Shown here in pieces: positions 12,339 to 25,603 of a stretch of 64,000 nucleotides of DNA (position 1 is its first letter; every line of letters begins with the position of its first letter). The position numbers and the translations under genes were made by a program. Below the pieces are notes generated by a model that worked only from the letters and a program-made list of their open reading frames with translations, was not told the origin of the DNA and ran no database searches. This stretch comes from Siniperca chuatsi (taxonomy: Eukaryota > Chordata > Actinopteri > Centrarchiformes > Sinipercidae): assembly GCF_020085105.1 (NCBI RefSeq), contig NC_058055.1, positions 15,067,822 to 15,131,821 on the forward strand. The letters are read 5' to 3'.

Positions 12339-12438
12339 CACTCTCATCCAGCATCAAGTCATCTTGGTAGCGGAACTTCTCCGGTCCACACGCCACAAAA
12401 ATGTCCTCATCGCCAAAGAAGTCTTGCAGACACGACAC
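12339..12438 (-). CDS. dclk1: dclk1 coding exon: end of second doublecortin domain
   Basis: The exon is 100 bp, starting in phase 0 after ttccag and ending in phase 1 at G|gtgaga. It encodes [20 protein letters not shown] then [13 protein letters not shown]. The motif CLQDFFGD(D/E)D(I/V)F(I/V)ACGPEKFR is the hallmark C-terminal part of the DC2 domain in the DCX family. The spacing RYQDD (no Ala) is that of DCLK1, whereas DCX and DCLK2 read RYAQDD, which is the main reason for the paralogue call. It splices from the exon at 28138 across a 15.7 kb intron. Confidence 0.92.
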
Positions 12439-13964
12439 CTGGAAATTCAGACACACAGATGAGTTAAGTTATTGTTTTTTCATATCCTTTATTATCCAGG
12501 TCAATTGAGCACACTTATTCTATTTCAGCTATGCTTAATACTTACACAGATGGCAGCTGCCAAGAGCAATGACAGCTGCAGATTTTTAAATGACAACTCT
12601 CTAGTCAGTCGTCTAGTTTCCTTACATCTAGGCTACTGATACTGTGTACATACACTGCATACTATAAAAGACACTCACATAGTCGCACACTAACACACTG
12701 CTCTGCACTGCACATGCTCACAAACGTTCCCTTCCTGTGCTTAGTCAAAAAAGCACATGCACTGAGCCCCAGGAGATGGATACGGAACATCAGGGGTCTC
12801 TGCATGTGCGTGCTTGTTTTTATTTTCATGCATGCTCATTGGCATCTGTGAATATCTGTGCGCATGTCTGACATGTCCCTGAGCTGCAGCGCTGTGTTGT
12901 TTCTGCAGTTTATCAGTCTATTAGCGACTATAATGAGACCTTGCTGACTCACTCATTTGCTAATGCGCTGCAACACGTGCACCGGACATCTAGAGAAGCA
13001 AGTGGGGGGTCTGTTCCCTGAAGACTAGCATCTTATGAATGGTAATGAGTAACTAACTAAATAAAGTAAGAAAGTAAGACAAGAGAGGGAGAGTGCATAT
13101 ATGTGCAACAAAGAGATAAAAAAGTGATGTGAGGGTGTGAGGCAGAGAGAAGTTGAAAATATATAGATTACTGTTGAATAAGTACACAGCTGACTAAGTT
13201 TATATCTGACTCATAGAAGAAAAAGAAACACCATCTTGGTGAGTCACTGTCATTCTTCGACAGACTCCATACTGTGAAGGTAATACCAAACCTACAGTGA
13301 CATGCTGGCAGGCATATATTTAAAAACATTGAGTCACTAAATGCAACACAACAGGAACTGGATCATTAAAGAAAAAAGGTTTTTTGGTCTTCAACCTAAG
13401 CTCTTAACATGTTCATTCTGTGTGCACAAGACAGATGTTTGCTTTTTTAATCTGTTAACTCACCCTTACTCTGCTAGGAAGAAACCTCAGCAATAAGGTG
13501 TAAAAGAAACACACAGCTGTTCATTATTATTTATTTGATTAAGTCGACAGCTAATTTAATATCTGATCTAAACTCTGCATGATTTACTCAAACAACTTTA
13601 ATTACACCCCACAGGCCAACCATACATTTCAATCCCAAGCCATCAATATTCCAAATCATATTTCACGATAGGCAATGGTACAGTCAGAAAGGTATTTACG
13701 GGAAGACAATAGTTCATTCATCAGCTATGACAAATCTCCCACCAAAACCCTATTAAGAGCTATTACAATTTAGGCTGCATGCGTGTCTAGCACCGCCTGG
13801 AGTTAACACATAAACACAAAGCTACCGTTATTGCATTTTCATGGCAATTAACATCCAAGAATCCATTTAGATTCCTATTAGCCACCGATCAACACTCCAA
13901 AAGAAAATCACAGCTGATATAACAGCATTATCAACAAAATACCCAATAAACAGCGAAGAGGCTA

Positions 13965-13968
<4 letters not shown>

Positions 13969-13997
<29 letters not shown>
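13969..13997 (+). repeat. (GT)n microsatellite
   Basis: About 14 uninterrupted GT units. A second GT-rich tract follows at about 14148-14173. Confidence 0.93.
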
Positions 13998-13999
<2 letters not shown>

Positions 14000-14599
14000 A
14001 GTGATGATGGAAGTCATCCTGCTTTACCCCCCACAGACTCTAAATGAGCCAACGGGGAGACAAAAAAAAAGTTTAATCTCAGACACAGACTCTCTAAGGA
14101 GTATGGATCGTTTTCATTTAACTTTTCAAATCAAGGCTCGGCATCTGCGTGTGTGTGTTTGTGTGTGTGTGTGAGGAAGCGGTATTATTCCCGTGTCATA
14201 ACAGAGTGCATATTGCTTTGTTCCCTGATATCCCCTGATAGTGTGCTGGTGATTATTTCAGGGGCGAGCGGCCCAACGTCCTAACAAGATGGCTGTGATA
14301 CAGATGCTGGTGCTGTTAACATTTCCCCAGTGAGTCAGTGCTGATGGGTAGCCTTGGCCACTTCTCTCATTGTAGGCTACTGTTTTTTTTTTCCACTGTA
14401 TTCTAACAATATTTTCATCTTTATATCAATTTTATATTGCTTAGGGTTCTATAGTATCTGTTGTGTCCACTCAGCACAATAACATTTTTAAACTTTTAAA
14501 GTTTTGCAAGATTGTGATTAATATTGCTTCTTAGCTGTTCTTGGCTCAGTTAGTATCTGTTGCCATATATTCATAGACAGGCTCGCTTACAGTACCTCA

Positions 14600-14700
14600 A
14601 GCAATTTGAAGATGTCACCTTGGGCTCTGGTGAATAGTGATTGGCATTTCTCATTATTTTCAGACAAAACCATTAATTTATTGATAAAAGTTGCAGCAGC
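14600..14700 (-). mobile_element. 'ATCGATTAAT' family fragment (copy 7, partial)
   Basis: The fragment has 'gaagatgtcaccttgggctc', a cacatt-type core and 'aaagttgcagcagc', the right-hand end of the family in inverted orientation. It is shorter and more diverged than the other copies. Confidence 0.4.
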
Positions 14701-15089
14701 AGGAATGTTTTGAAATGTGGCGCTTCAACAGAATTTGTCTGGTGTTTCCTTTGTCTTAGTTATAAGTTACAAAGATTAGCTGTCATTTGTGTGTGTGTGT
14801 GTGTACAGTATATAAAGTAATTGTTACAATTGTTACAACTCATGTACAAAAGTATATAAGTCCAAAGTGTCAGTAGGCCTACCTCAAAACTGCTCTTAGA
14901 TACAGTACATCAGTAAACCTTCTGTTTAACCACACAGACTGTGCGAAAATGGCCTTTTTTAAAAGATGCTAACTCCTTAGCTGACAACATTATACAGGCT
15001 GGATGATCTACAGAGAGTGGACAAAATAAAAGGTACATTAAACTATATAATGTAAACTCTCTAGTGAACTCTAGTGAACATGTGCATCA

Positions 15090-15345
15090 CAACGTCCCAG
15101 AGCCCTATGTGACATTAATGACATAAATTGCTCATTTAGTCCAACCAACAGTCCAAAACCGAAAGGTATTAAACTTTACAATGATATAAAACAGAGAACA
15201 GAAAAAAATCCAGAAGAAAATCCCCACATTTGAGAAGATGGAACTGGCAAATATTTAGCATTTCTGCTTGATTACTTACATGATTAATCAATTATCAAAT
15301 TTGTTGATCAGACTAATCGATTAATCTACTAGTTGTTTCAGGCAA
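15090..15345 (+). mobile_element. 'ATCGATTAAT' family, copy 2
   Basis: The copy has 'cccagagccctatgtgacat', 'ccaaccaacagtccaaaacc', 'tgatataaaacagagaacag' and 'gactaatcgattaatctact'. It is colinear with copy 1 and likewise lacks the 'gggctgcaactaac' left end. Confidence 0.6.
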
Positions 15346-18037
15346 TGGAATGATAATGATTTTTTTTTTTTTAGAAATCTTTTATTTTATTTGTATATTT
15401 GAGGATATATTTCATCAGCTTGTGTTCTTTTGAAAGGTCCATGCTTTGTATTCACAAGACACTCATCCTGTTGAAAGCTTTGTTCCTGTCAAAGAGTATT
15501 TTTGTTGGATGGGAGCAGCTGGATGTGCGTTTGCTGCTCTGAGTCTGTCTGACCACGTCCTCAGGCCAGGACTGCTGCTGCTACAGGAGTCAACCAGGAG
15601 GAGGTTGCTGGAATGAGGCCCTTTGAAGTTGCTCATCCCAAGATAGAAACTGTAGCACACCAGAAATGTCGGGTAAACAGGGAGGAAAGAACAGAATGTA
15701 ATGAGAGTGATGAGGACAGAAAGAAGAATCGGGAAAGGAGGGGGAAAGTGAGGGGAAACAGGGACAGTCTTCATGTAGGGCACCTTTAAGCTGAAGGTAA
15801 ACTAATTTGGAGCAACACATAAACACATACTGTATACTGAGAGGGGTGTGAAAAAGTATGGTTGCCATGGTGATAATGCCCTCTAGGCATTGGTGCATGG
15901 CTGGTGCGTGCCACTGACTGCATACTATAGAGAGCTCCATCATTCATATTTTATCTACTATGGGCACGATACTCTACAGAACTGTGTCATTCACACAAAT
16001 CCACACAGACACACATACAAGTGGCACATGGCATGGTTTATATTGAAATACTCGTGCAAAATCTTGCAAAAAAGATGATGTTGGGAAGAAGAAGAGCTCT
16101 CCTGAAACGCTCGGAGAGACAGGTGGACCAATGAATGAAGGAGAGGAGAGGGAGCTGGTAAAGGTGAAAACAAAACAAAGGTGAAAACAAAAACAGTCAA
16201 AGATGAAACTGACTTGCCAAATCCCCCGAGTTAGAGAGGAAGCAAACAGAGGAAAACGAGCGATAGAGGAGGAGATCTATTCCTGTCTGCTGCTCCGAGT
16301 CCTTCTCTGAGCCCCAATGACAAAACAAGCTGCTTTGATGTCTCTGGTGCTCCGTTCTCACAGAGAACCAGCACGGTTACACAACATCCACCGCTGCTAA
16401 AACAAGGACAGGAAGAAACAAACTGAGAAACAGAGGGACTAAAATAAGATGATGAGAAAAGAGCAGAGGAGTGTGGAAATTAGCAATTTCATAACCCTGC
16501 CATCACCTCTCACACATCTTTATTAAAGTAGGAGTTGGGGCTCTAAGACTGGGTCACGATGATCAAAGCACTTGCCCACTTTAAAAAAGGATATTTAAAT
16601 TTAAATTTTGGTTTAGAGCAAAACAAAATCAAGGCTGCAGGAGCAAGGCAGAAGGTTGACAGGTTTAGGGATTGTGAGTCACAACTCACATGCCTGACAA
16701 ACTCCAATCCCCTTCCCTTATTGTTCACTGACACCATGACTGACAGGTCATCAGGTCATCATCTACTGTAACATGGTGCTATACATAACAAAAGGGGAAA
16801 AGGACATTTGTTTGGTATTTAGCCATTTTCAGAAATTACAACAGTCAAACAAGAATTATATAGAGAGGCTTGTACAAAAAGATATTACTCCACGACCAAA
16901 GATGTGTGACCTCTTATACAATAAATGTGACCATGTCCTCCTGAAAATGTCTTATACAACAAATAATAATTCACTATGAATATTTCTCAGTAAACCCATT
17001 TATGTTCTCACTACGCCACCTAGTGTAGAATCACCAAACACCTACTAGCGTGTCTGCTTCACTCTTTCCCTTGTTTGTTCTTCTCTTTCTTTGTTTCTTT
17101 GAGATTAAATCCAAATCACATTTAAGAAACCAGCTGGTTTTGGTCAGATACGGAGCTGCAGGTTGGCACAACGTTGCTGCAAAAGTGGATCACAAACTGA
17201 GACAGACAATCACTGCCACCACAGGATGGCACTGTTTAATAACCACATAATGTGGACAGATTTACATGCCATTCCACACAACAAAAATTCAACTACCACC
17301 AGAAAAGCAGGGTGATAGACAAGCTAGATGTCAATTGCTCTGACATAAAGTAGAGCCATGTGTCAAAATGATGTAGACACACTCACCACATGGATTTTAA
17401 GTCGAGGATCAAATAGAGAAAGAGAGAGATAGGCATGGACAGTTTTATATAAAGAAAGGCAATGGTAAAGGGGTAACTTTTGACTCACATGAAAATAGGC
17501 TGAACATTTTGTCTAACAGAAGTTTGAATATCAACAGCTTAGTTGAGTAAGCCAACCACAGCAGCAGATAGATTAACACATTTTAAATCTGGGTCTCTAT
17601 CATGTCATGAGGGATGACTGTGGAGCTGCTGTGCAGAGTTTTGGTTTGGATGCTTGGGGACGCGAGTGGAAATGTGTGGGAAGAGACCAACAGCTGTAAC
17701 AGTAAAAAAAAAAAATAAAAAACAAGCCTACAGGGACACAATGAACATATACTGTTTAGAGAAATCTTAGCTTTTTGTGTACAAACAGTCTGTGTGGTTC
17801 TCGCCAGCAGCTCCTCTGAATCAGCTGCTGGGAGATCAGCGATCAGTGACAACACTGCTCACTCTGCTCATTTAGATCGGCTATTTCTGTCTCTCCGTCA
17901 GATTTTAGGTCTACTTGAGGACTCATCTGTCAGCTCTTCACTTTTTAGTGGGAGTTTCTGACAGCCAATTGTGTGAGGGCACATGAAAGCGTATGTACCT
18001 CTAGAAAATAAGCAATAGAGAGTTTAGTTAGTTACAG

Positions 18038-18307
18038 TTAGTGCTGAAACAATTAATGTCATTGATCATTGATCAACAAAAATAAATATTCGTCAACTAT
18101 AATAATCGTTTATGTCATTTATCAAGGAAAAATTGGACTGTTGGTTGGACAAAACAAGACATTTGAAAACATTACCACCGGCTGTGAGAATTTGGGATGG
18201 ACATTTTTTACTATTTTCTGACATTTTATAGACTAAACAACTAATCAATTAATCAAAAACTGACATATAAATCGATAATGAAAGCAATCATTAGTTGCAG
18301 CCCTAGT
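18038..18307 (-). mobile_element. 'ATCGATTAAT' family, copy 3 (inverted, near full length)
   Basis: It starts 'tagtgctgaaacaattaatg' and ends 'atcattagttgcagccctag'. These ends are imperfect inverted repeats, as in a non-autonomous DNA transposon. The interior has 'ggactgttggttggacaaaa' and 'cattttatagactaaacaac'. Confidence 0.65.
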
Positions 18308-18954
18308 TACAATACTCTTTAAAAAATGCTGTGGTAATGTAATTTAACTGTATGTTTTATGCTTGGTCTCTGACAAGAAACAGAGGCATTTCTCAGAGAC
18401 TAAAACAAACAGACGGCTACATAGCCAGAAAATAATCGCAACAGAAAAAGAGGTTGGAGACTCAACCACTAATCTCCAGTGCCACAATGGACTCACAGTG
18501 GTTACACAGAGGACACGGTGAGGTCAACATTATTCTGCCCACAGAAAGACCACATTTTGGAGGGACGAGCTGTCGCTGCACTCTGCCAGGGGAGATTAGC
18601 TCAGTGGAGCTGTCCGCGGTGCTGAATCAACTGCAGCTGGCCGACAGGGCATGCCGTGCTGCTCTGAAACACTTACCACACAGGGACCGAAGAGACAGCC
18701 AGGCAGACGGATTGGATGGACAGACAGATGGATACTGAAAGACAGGCAGACTGACAGAGTAACAGATGGATGTATTGATACAAGATAAAGGGAGACAGAA
18801 ACAGAAAGGGCAAAGCATTTGTTGCAAACATGCCGAGCCTCTGAGGCAAAGGACTAAAAAGGAGCAAAGGAATGGAAAAAAAAAAGAAAGTGACGGAGCT
18901 TTAATATTTACACAGCAGTGTGTTGGCGCTGCAGCAGGCATCATCAGTGTTTCA

Positions 18955-19022
18955 GACTTGCGGTAAGGACTCAGCCTTAGTACATGGTGCGCATGCTCTA
19001 CCAGGTGAGCTACCTGGACACT
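18955..19022 (-). mobile_element. tRNA-derived SINE head (fragment)
   Basis: On the minus strand the sequence reads 'tccaggtagctcacctggta' then 'gagcatgcgcaccatgtact'. It contains a good pol III A box (TAGCTCACCTGG) and the D-arm of a tRNA. No B box (GGTTCGANTCC) or cloverleaf follows, so it is not a functional tRNA gene. Confidence 0.5.
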
Positions 19023-20076
19023 CCAGCACATACCCACTTTTGAAAAATGTTATTCACTGATATCCATGATGGCCACTTAAGAGCCCATAGACCAATCTGA
19101 GCCCAGTACAGTACTTAAAATATGCTGTCAGCTGGTACTGAAGGCTCTGTAGGGTTACAACCCCTGAAAGCACAAACAAACCCCTTGTCACTGTCAGGAA
19201 TATATAGCATGTTAAAATATCTGCAGAATTTATTCACACAGAAGACACAGAAACAGACAGGCAAAGAGCCATGCAGGCTGACATGGTAGAAAGGTAGACA
19301 GAAATCGATCTGAAAGAGGCAAGAGGGGAGGATAAAACAATCTGCAACCCGAGGGAGAATTCACACACTGCATGACCTCCTGCTGCCTCAATCAGCACAC
19401 TGAACAAAGCCCCATTTTAATCAGACAACTGACAAGGGATGGGAAATGACAGAAAGGGAAATGAGGGAAGTCAGGGAGAGCTAAAAAACAAATACAAGAA
19501 AAGAGATCAGCGGTGACGTGAGGCCAATTAACTGTGCAGCGGGCTAAGTGGGTAATGGTGTTGCTGTGTTCACCTCAAACCAGCGCAGCAGACTGCCTGC
19601 CTGCCTGCCTGGCTGGCTGCTCTGTTGCATAACAACTTATGTAACAGTTTCCGCTCTCCACAGGGGGATAGCTATCTTTCTATTGGAACTGTATCTGTGT
19701 TTCTCTCAGAGTGTTAGTGTATTTTCCTGTCATTCATGTGTCTAAAGGGAGCCAAACTTTTTGCAACCACGAAACTAATAAAAAATAAGGAATCTTGCAG
19801 CGCTGTTCCCATAAGGACATAAATCGGACACATTCCCTCAACTTCCATTCCCTCGTCCGAGCCTTTTCTCTCCAGTGTTTTTTAGGGTCTCCTCACTTTT
19901 AACCTCATCTCTCTTGTCGCACTCAACATCTAATTTATCAAGTTATCTCATGCTGCCTTGCTTTTACCCGACTCTCCCTCTCTCCTCTAACCAAAATCCC
20001 CCTTTATTGATCTCTCTCCCTCCTTCAGTCTGTTGGCTTTAATCCATTTTTAAGGATGAGTGTGCATGCATGAGCG

Positions 20077-20124
20077 TGTGTGTGTGTGTGTCTGTCTGTG
20101 TGTGTGTTTGTGTGTGTGTGTGTG
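20077..20124 (+). repeat. Imperfect (TG)n microsatellite
   Basis: TG units with interspersed TC and TT. A short (GTGA)n run follows at about 20240-20262. Confidence 0.85.
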
Positions 20125-20297
20125 TGCATACAAATATGTGTGTGTGAATTAAGGAGCTGAACGTGTAAGTACACAGGTTACTAGAGTAAGCAGACAGAGG
20201 AAGACATACATAAGACTGTATGAGGAGACAGCAGGAGGAGGGTGAGTGAGTGAGTGAGTGAGTTTGTTAATATGTTTGTATGTATGTACGTATGAAT

Positions 20298-20540
20298 TAG
20301 GGCTGCAACTAACAACTGTTTTCATGATCGATTATTGTGCTGATTAGCCTTCAAATGTCTTGTTTTGTCCAATCAACAGTCCAAGGCAAAGTAGACCAGC
20401 AAATATTCACATTTAGGAGCGAATTTTTGGCAGTTTTGCTTAGAAAAATGGCTCAAATGATTAATCGATTATTAAAATAGTTGCTAATTAATCTTTGACA
20501 ATCGACTAATCAATTAATCAACTATCATTTCAGCTCTGAT
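20298..20540 (+). mobile_element. 'ATCGATTAAT' family, copy 4 (near full length)
   Basis: The copy begins 'tagggctgcaactaacaact' and ends 'caactatcatttcagctctg'. These are the inverted-repeat ends of the family. The interior has 'cttgttttgtccaatcaaca' and 'atgattaatcgattattaaa'. Confidence 0.7.
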
Positions 20541-23000
20541 AAGAATACAACAAAGGTTAGCTCTGAAATATGGCGAGATTTTACCTCCCTATGCTATGGA
20601 CAGGATGGAAAATATCTGCAAAGAAAATATGACTCCCTGCAATAACAGAGTGAAGGCAAACATGCCCTGATTTCATATAAATAAAACAGTTTTGATTATA
20701 TTACATATATTATAATATATGCAGTACATGTATACTTTATATATTGCATTTGAAAACTGGCAAATAGAAGTAAAGTGCAATACGAGGTACGCTTAGAAAT
20801 GCCAACATGCAGACTAAACAAAGTTGACCTTTGAGGTTGATATTGACAGACAGACAGAAATAGAGGAGCTATTCATGGCTAGGACAAAATTTTAAAATTA
20901 TTGTGGGCAGTGGTGCTTTCTAGCTATTTGGGATTTTATTTTATTTGAGGTAGTGTTCTTTGTAGTTGCAACTCTACAGATACAGGAATTTTCTATTAGT
21001 TCAAAATGGCACAGTACAATAATTTTGCTATGTACTGTATACAAGTGGGACAGTGTACAGTACATTCAATTTTTATCTTAAGATGGAGCAACATCTAAGG
21101 CATTTGTTAACAAAGGACAACACTTTTGCTTTCCAACTGCCTTGGAGAAGCATTGTTCCTTCTAATGTTTACAACCTGGCTTCTCAGTGCCTCCCTCACC
21201 GAGTCATGATTAGATAAAACCTCTGACAGTCGAGATATGTCAGACCCGCTCTCTAAGGAACTAAAAGCACGATGCTGGGAAACATTCTTTCAAATGCAGA
21301 TTCAGTTGAGAGAGATTAGAGAGTGAGTGAATCAGGATATGCATGAGTCAGACAGTGTGTGTGATGAAGTTGTGGTGTGACTAGGTTCTCAACAGTCTGC
21401 CAGTGCTGGAAACATCTGCCATCGATCCTAATTTGGCAGCAGGTCCTCAGACTACAGACAGCCCTCCAATCTGCCACAATCACTCACACGCTGGTAAACA
21501 GACACACAAGCTAACTGACTAAAACAAAGAGACAGAAAAACAGAAAACTATTCTGAAACAACATGTCCGAAATAACCTGTTTATACACAAAAACAGCAGT
21601 TTATACTTAGGATTTCTGCTGAGGAATGTTCTTCAAGCCATTTATTATCAATGTTATTTACTGCAAATGCACTGTATAGTAGCAAATACATTGTATACTA
21701 GGTGCATGATACACATTCACACACTCTCCTCCATACACACACACACGATCCTGTGCTGAGTAGCTGTGACTCAGCAGATCAGAAAGAGCAGATGGACTTT
21801 GCTTCCCACAATCCTCCTATGCAGAACACAAAGTGACATCACCAACATACAATCCATTAAATAAAGATTAAAAACCAGCTAAATGCTTTGTATATGAGCA
21901 GAGCATAATCCCTGCACTTCATAATATGCAATAATTTTAAGTGACGTTGCTGTAGCACCCTTTCTATAGACCCTGCAGAGCTGGACACAGGCCAAAAAGG
22001 AGAAATGAGACAGGGAGGGAACAAAACTAGGAAAAAGTGAGAGACACTGAGAAAAAGAAGAGAAAATGAAGATGGGATGGTGTTGCAGAGGGACACACAG
22101 AGAGACGGAGAAAGGGGAAAAGAGAGGAGAGAGGGCGAGACAGAGAGTGGGGGAGAGAGAGCGATGCCATATGTTGCAGCTCTTGGATTTGGGGGTGCAT
22201 GCCGAGTGTGCTAATTAAATGAGGACTAAATAACCGTTAAAACAATGGCATGTTGACAGGAGAGACAGACGAGAGAAAGAAGATCAGAGGAAGCATGGAC
22301 GGCTGATGGACGTGAAGAGAGCAAATTTATTGATAGGAAGAAAACTAAACATTATATAAGAGGAGAAAGAATGACGTAGATGGAGAGAGAAGCAGAAACA
22401 GTAATGGGTGGAGAGAAAAGAAAAGAAAATGGGAGACACAGAGAGAAGAAGGAGGCTGCAGAGAAAACAGAAGAGGAAGATAAAAGGATATTAAAAGCTC
22501 TTCAGTCTTGCCAAGAAGGAGAAGAACAGGCCAACAATGCGGTTTGAGAAGTGAGAGCTGCACTGCAGATAGTGAACAAGTGGTTCAACCACACTCTTCT
22601 CCTACATATAACCGCTATTTAACATGTGCCATTTAATTAGCACAAAAACATGCCACAGTATTATGAGTGTCATATATGAAAGGGGTGGACAAAAAATGCA
22701 AAAAATAATAATGCTTCACGGAAAAGGACATGAACTCTAAAGTAACTTAACAATTAGGAATGTTGCTACAACGACTGATCGTATCAAGTTGACTGCAGCA
22801 TAGGTAATGGCAATAAGCACTTCAGTATGTAAGTTTTCTAAGCAACATGAGACAACAAGCAGCTCCAAAAATGTCAACTAATCGGCACAATTTTCAGATG
22901 CATCAGTCCGAGAAAAAAAAAGGTAAATTATTTGATACATCAAGAGGAGAAGTCTCAAAACTCCTGTCAAGATACTTTATGCACAAAAAACAAGGAATTG

Positions 23001-23330
23001 AGTCTACAGCCATGCTAGCCGCTCTGTGAGGCACAGCAGTGCTTAAAGCTAAATGCTAATGTCAACATGCTAATAATGACAATGCTAACATGCTGATGCT
23101 AAGAAGGTATAATGTTTACCATGTTCATTATCTTAGTTTAATGTGTAGCATGCTAACATTTGCTAATTAGCACTAAACACAAAGTACAACTGAGGCTGAC
23201 AGTTTGCAGGTATTTGGGCATAAATCAAAGAAAATAGTTCATTCAGTAACTGTTGAGACATTTCACTAAAAGCCAAAACCGACAGACTGAGATGGCACCC
23301 CTAAAGTCACGTCGCTAGCATAGCTAAAAA
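23001..23330 (+). mobile_element. MITE-like 'gctagc' family, copy B
   Basis: It begins 'agtctacagccatgctagcc' and ends 'gtcgctagcatagctaaaaa', giving inverted ends. The body has the diagnostic 'catgctaataatgacaatgc' and 'gctaattagcactaaacaca'. Confidence 0.7.
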
Positions 23331-25539
23331 CTAGAAGAGCAGTCACAACGTGATATGATGCATACAGTTAATTAACATGACACCGACTGTACGTCCCACC
23401 TTTGTAGCATTTATTGCAATTGTGATTTGGTTATGATGCTGGGTTTGAGACTTAAAACTTTTAACAAGTGGGCATTTACAGTAAGAGGCAGGGGGGTCTA
23501 ATGAAAGATGCTATTGAGTTGCATTATGGAAATTGTAGTATTCAGTGTTTTTGGAGCTTGAAGCATACTAGAGACAAAAAGGTCAGGGTATCTCAGCTTC
23601 TTCGATTTTGTCCATCCTTTTTTTTATCTGTCTCTTGTGAGTCCCCTAACTTTATGGAATTGCAATACTAAATCGCTGGAGTCCCCCTTTAAATGTAATT
23701 TCTAAAACAAAAAACTGGGCAAATAAAACCAAAACTACCTGCATAGATACCACGACAGAATTATGTCTGAAAACGTTTTGGCATTTGGATGAATTAAAAG
23801 TGTTTACATTGTTTTGTGCAAGCTCTGTATTTTTAGCATGCATGGTCACTGAGGGAATCATACCTCTTGCCCATGCTGAACCCATTGAGATACATACTTA
23901 AAGAGATCATTAATGATACTCACAAAACAGAATGCAACCAACCTTAGAGATGACTACGTGGCATCACTTCATGCAATGGCTGATAACTTAATGACTAGCA
24001 ATGCATGAGCAGAAATCTAGATCAGTCCATTAAAAAGAGTGCATGTGACTATCGGTGCCTAAGTTTGCATGAGCCTTGCAAGGCTCAAGGCTGGCAGCTG
24101 GGGTCCGACATAGTGTCTGTGTGTGTGTGCGTTTCTGTGTCTGTGTGTGTAAACAGAGCTTAGATGTATTAAGAGGCCAGCCATGTCTGTGTCTTAAGCC
24201 ACTTACGGGTCATATATCTTCTTGATCAGACCAACCCACCTACACCATCCCACCATGCTACTGTATGACATCACAGCAAGTCGGCCGGTTTCTAGGCAAC
24301 TAGATCAAATCATCATAGAAACTGGCCAAGGTGAAGAGCTTGCCGAGAAACATGAAGTTGTGGTAACCCTAAAGAAGAGGGGATGGGGCTAAAAATACCA
24401 CCTATCAGATACTGTACAGTGTGACTTGAGACAGTGACAGAATCAATATCGCAGTGGGGGTGGAACGTGATATATTCTTTCTCACTCAGTTGCTCGTATT
24501 ACAGACAGAAATACAATATCCAAAACGATCACAGCAGAGAAAGCTCCCAGTGGGCAAAGTGAGTATAGGGCACATATCAGATGCACACAGAGACTTGTTC
24601 ACAGCCTGTCATATGTCGTCTCCTCTCTATCCCTATCTCATTATTGTCAGTTCTCCCAGAATACTGCCAAATAGTAAATGCTATAACATAGTTTTATAGC
24701 AAACATGCATGCGTATATACTGCAGATTGGTATTGAACCTGAATACTTTTTTGGTACCGACTTAAATGCGCTCGTAGCAACGAGTATCAAAAACCATCAA
24801 GGCACAAAGGTGGCATTCATTTATAATTTTGCCAGTTATATTCTGTATTTTATTTGGGCAAAGTTCTTGTACGACTGCTTGTGTTTAGACAGCATTTAAT
24901 ATTTGTTGAGTTTGGGTCCCTTTGTAAAATAAAAAAAGGGTATGGCAGAAATATACTCCTCAAAGCAAGGTATCACAAATATAATAATATGTTTGCAATA
25001 CAGAAACTCAGTTATCATATTGGCAATAGTATTGAAAAGCCCTATTACACACTCACAGTCAGAAATGCAGATATATACACATAACACACACATAAATATA
25101 GGAGGACTGACAGTAGACTGTAGCTGAAAACAGACTCTCAGTTGAACTCTTAGCCCAACTTCAGATACCAAAAACATAATCTATTATTCATCTCAGCACA
25201 CTTTCGCTGCAGTATTTTTAATGGAATTAAACTTCTGAAAGAATAATGAAAATAATTAAAAGTAATTGTGTAACAAAATATCCATGTAACGGTCCTTGAG
25301 AACAATTGACAAAGAGAAAGAAAAGAAAAATAGGACTGTGGGGATATACATATACATCCTGCCCCACTGTCTCTGGCCTCCTTACAGGGGTTAATGAAGG
25401 GAAGGAGCCTAAGCTCCGGTTCTCAGATGCTCTCTCTCTAGGCTCTGAAGCTCTGCTGGGACTCAACGTAACTGGCAGCCAGGCCCAGAAACCTACTTCT
25501 GCCATAGGCTCAATGACTGGATCAGCTGATGGCAGCAGC

Positions 25540-25603
25540 TCACACACACACACAAACATGTGCGTACACATGCATGCACCAGTACACACACACACACACA
25601 CAT
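25540..25603 (+). repeat. Imperfect (CA)n tract
   Basis: CA runs broken by 'atgtgcgtacacatgcatgc'. Low-complexity intronic sequence. Confidence 0.75.

Noticed and set aside
18454-18738. A 94-codon plus-strand frame with balanced composition
   Set aside because: No recognisable domain, no splice-framed neighbours, and it lies inside the large dclk1 intron. Kept only as unexplained unique sequence.
18955-19022. Possible tRNA gene on the minus strand
   Set aside because: It has an A box but no B box, anticodon stem or acceptor pairing; treated as a SINE head.
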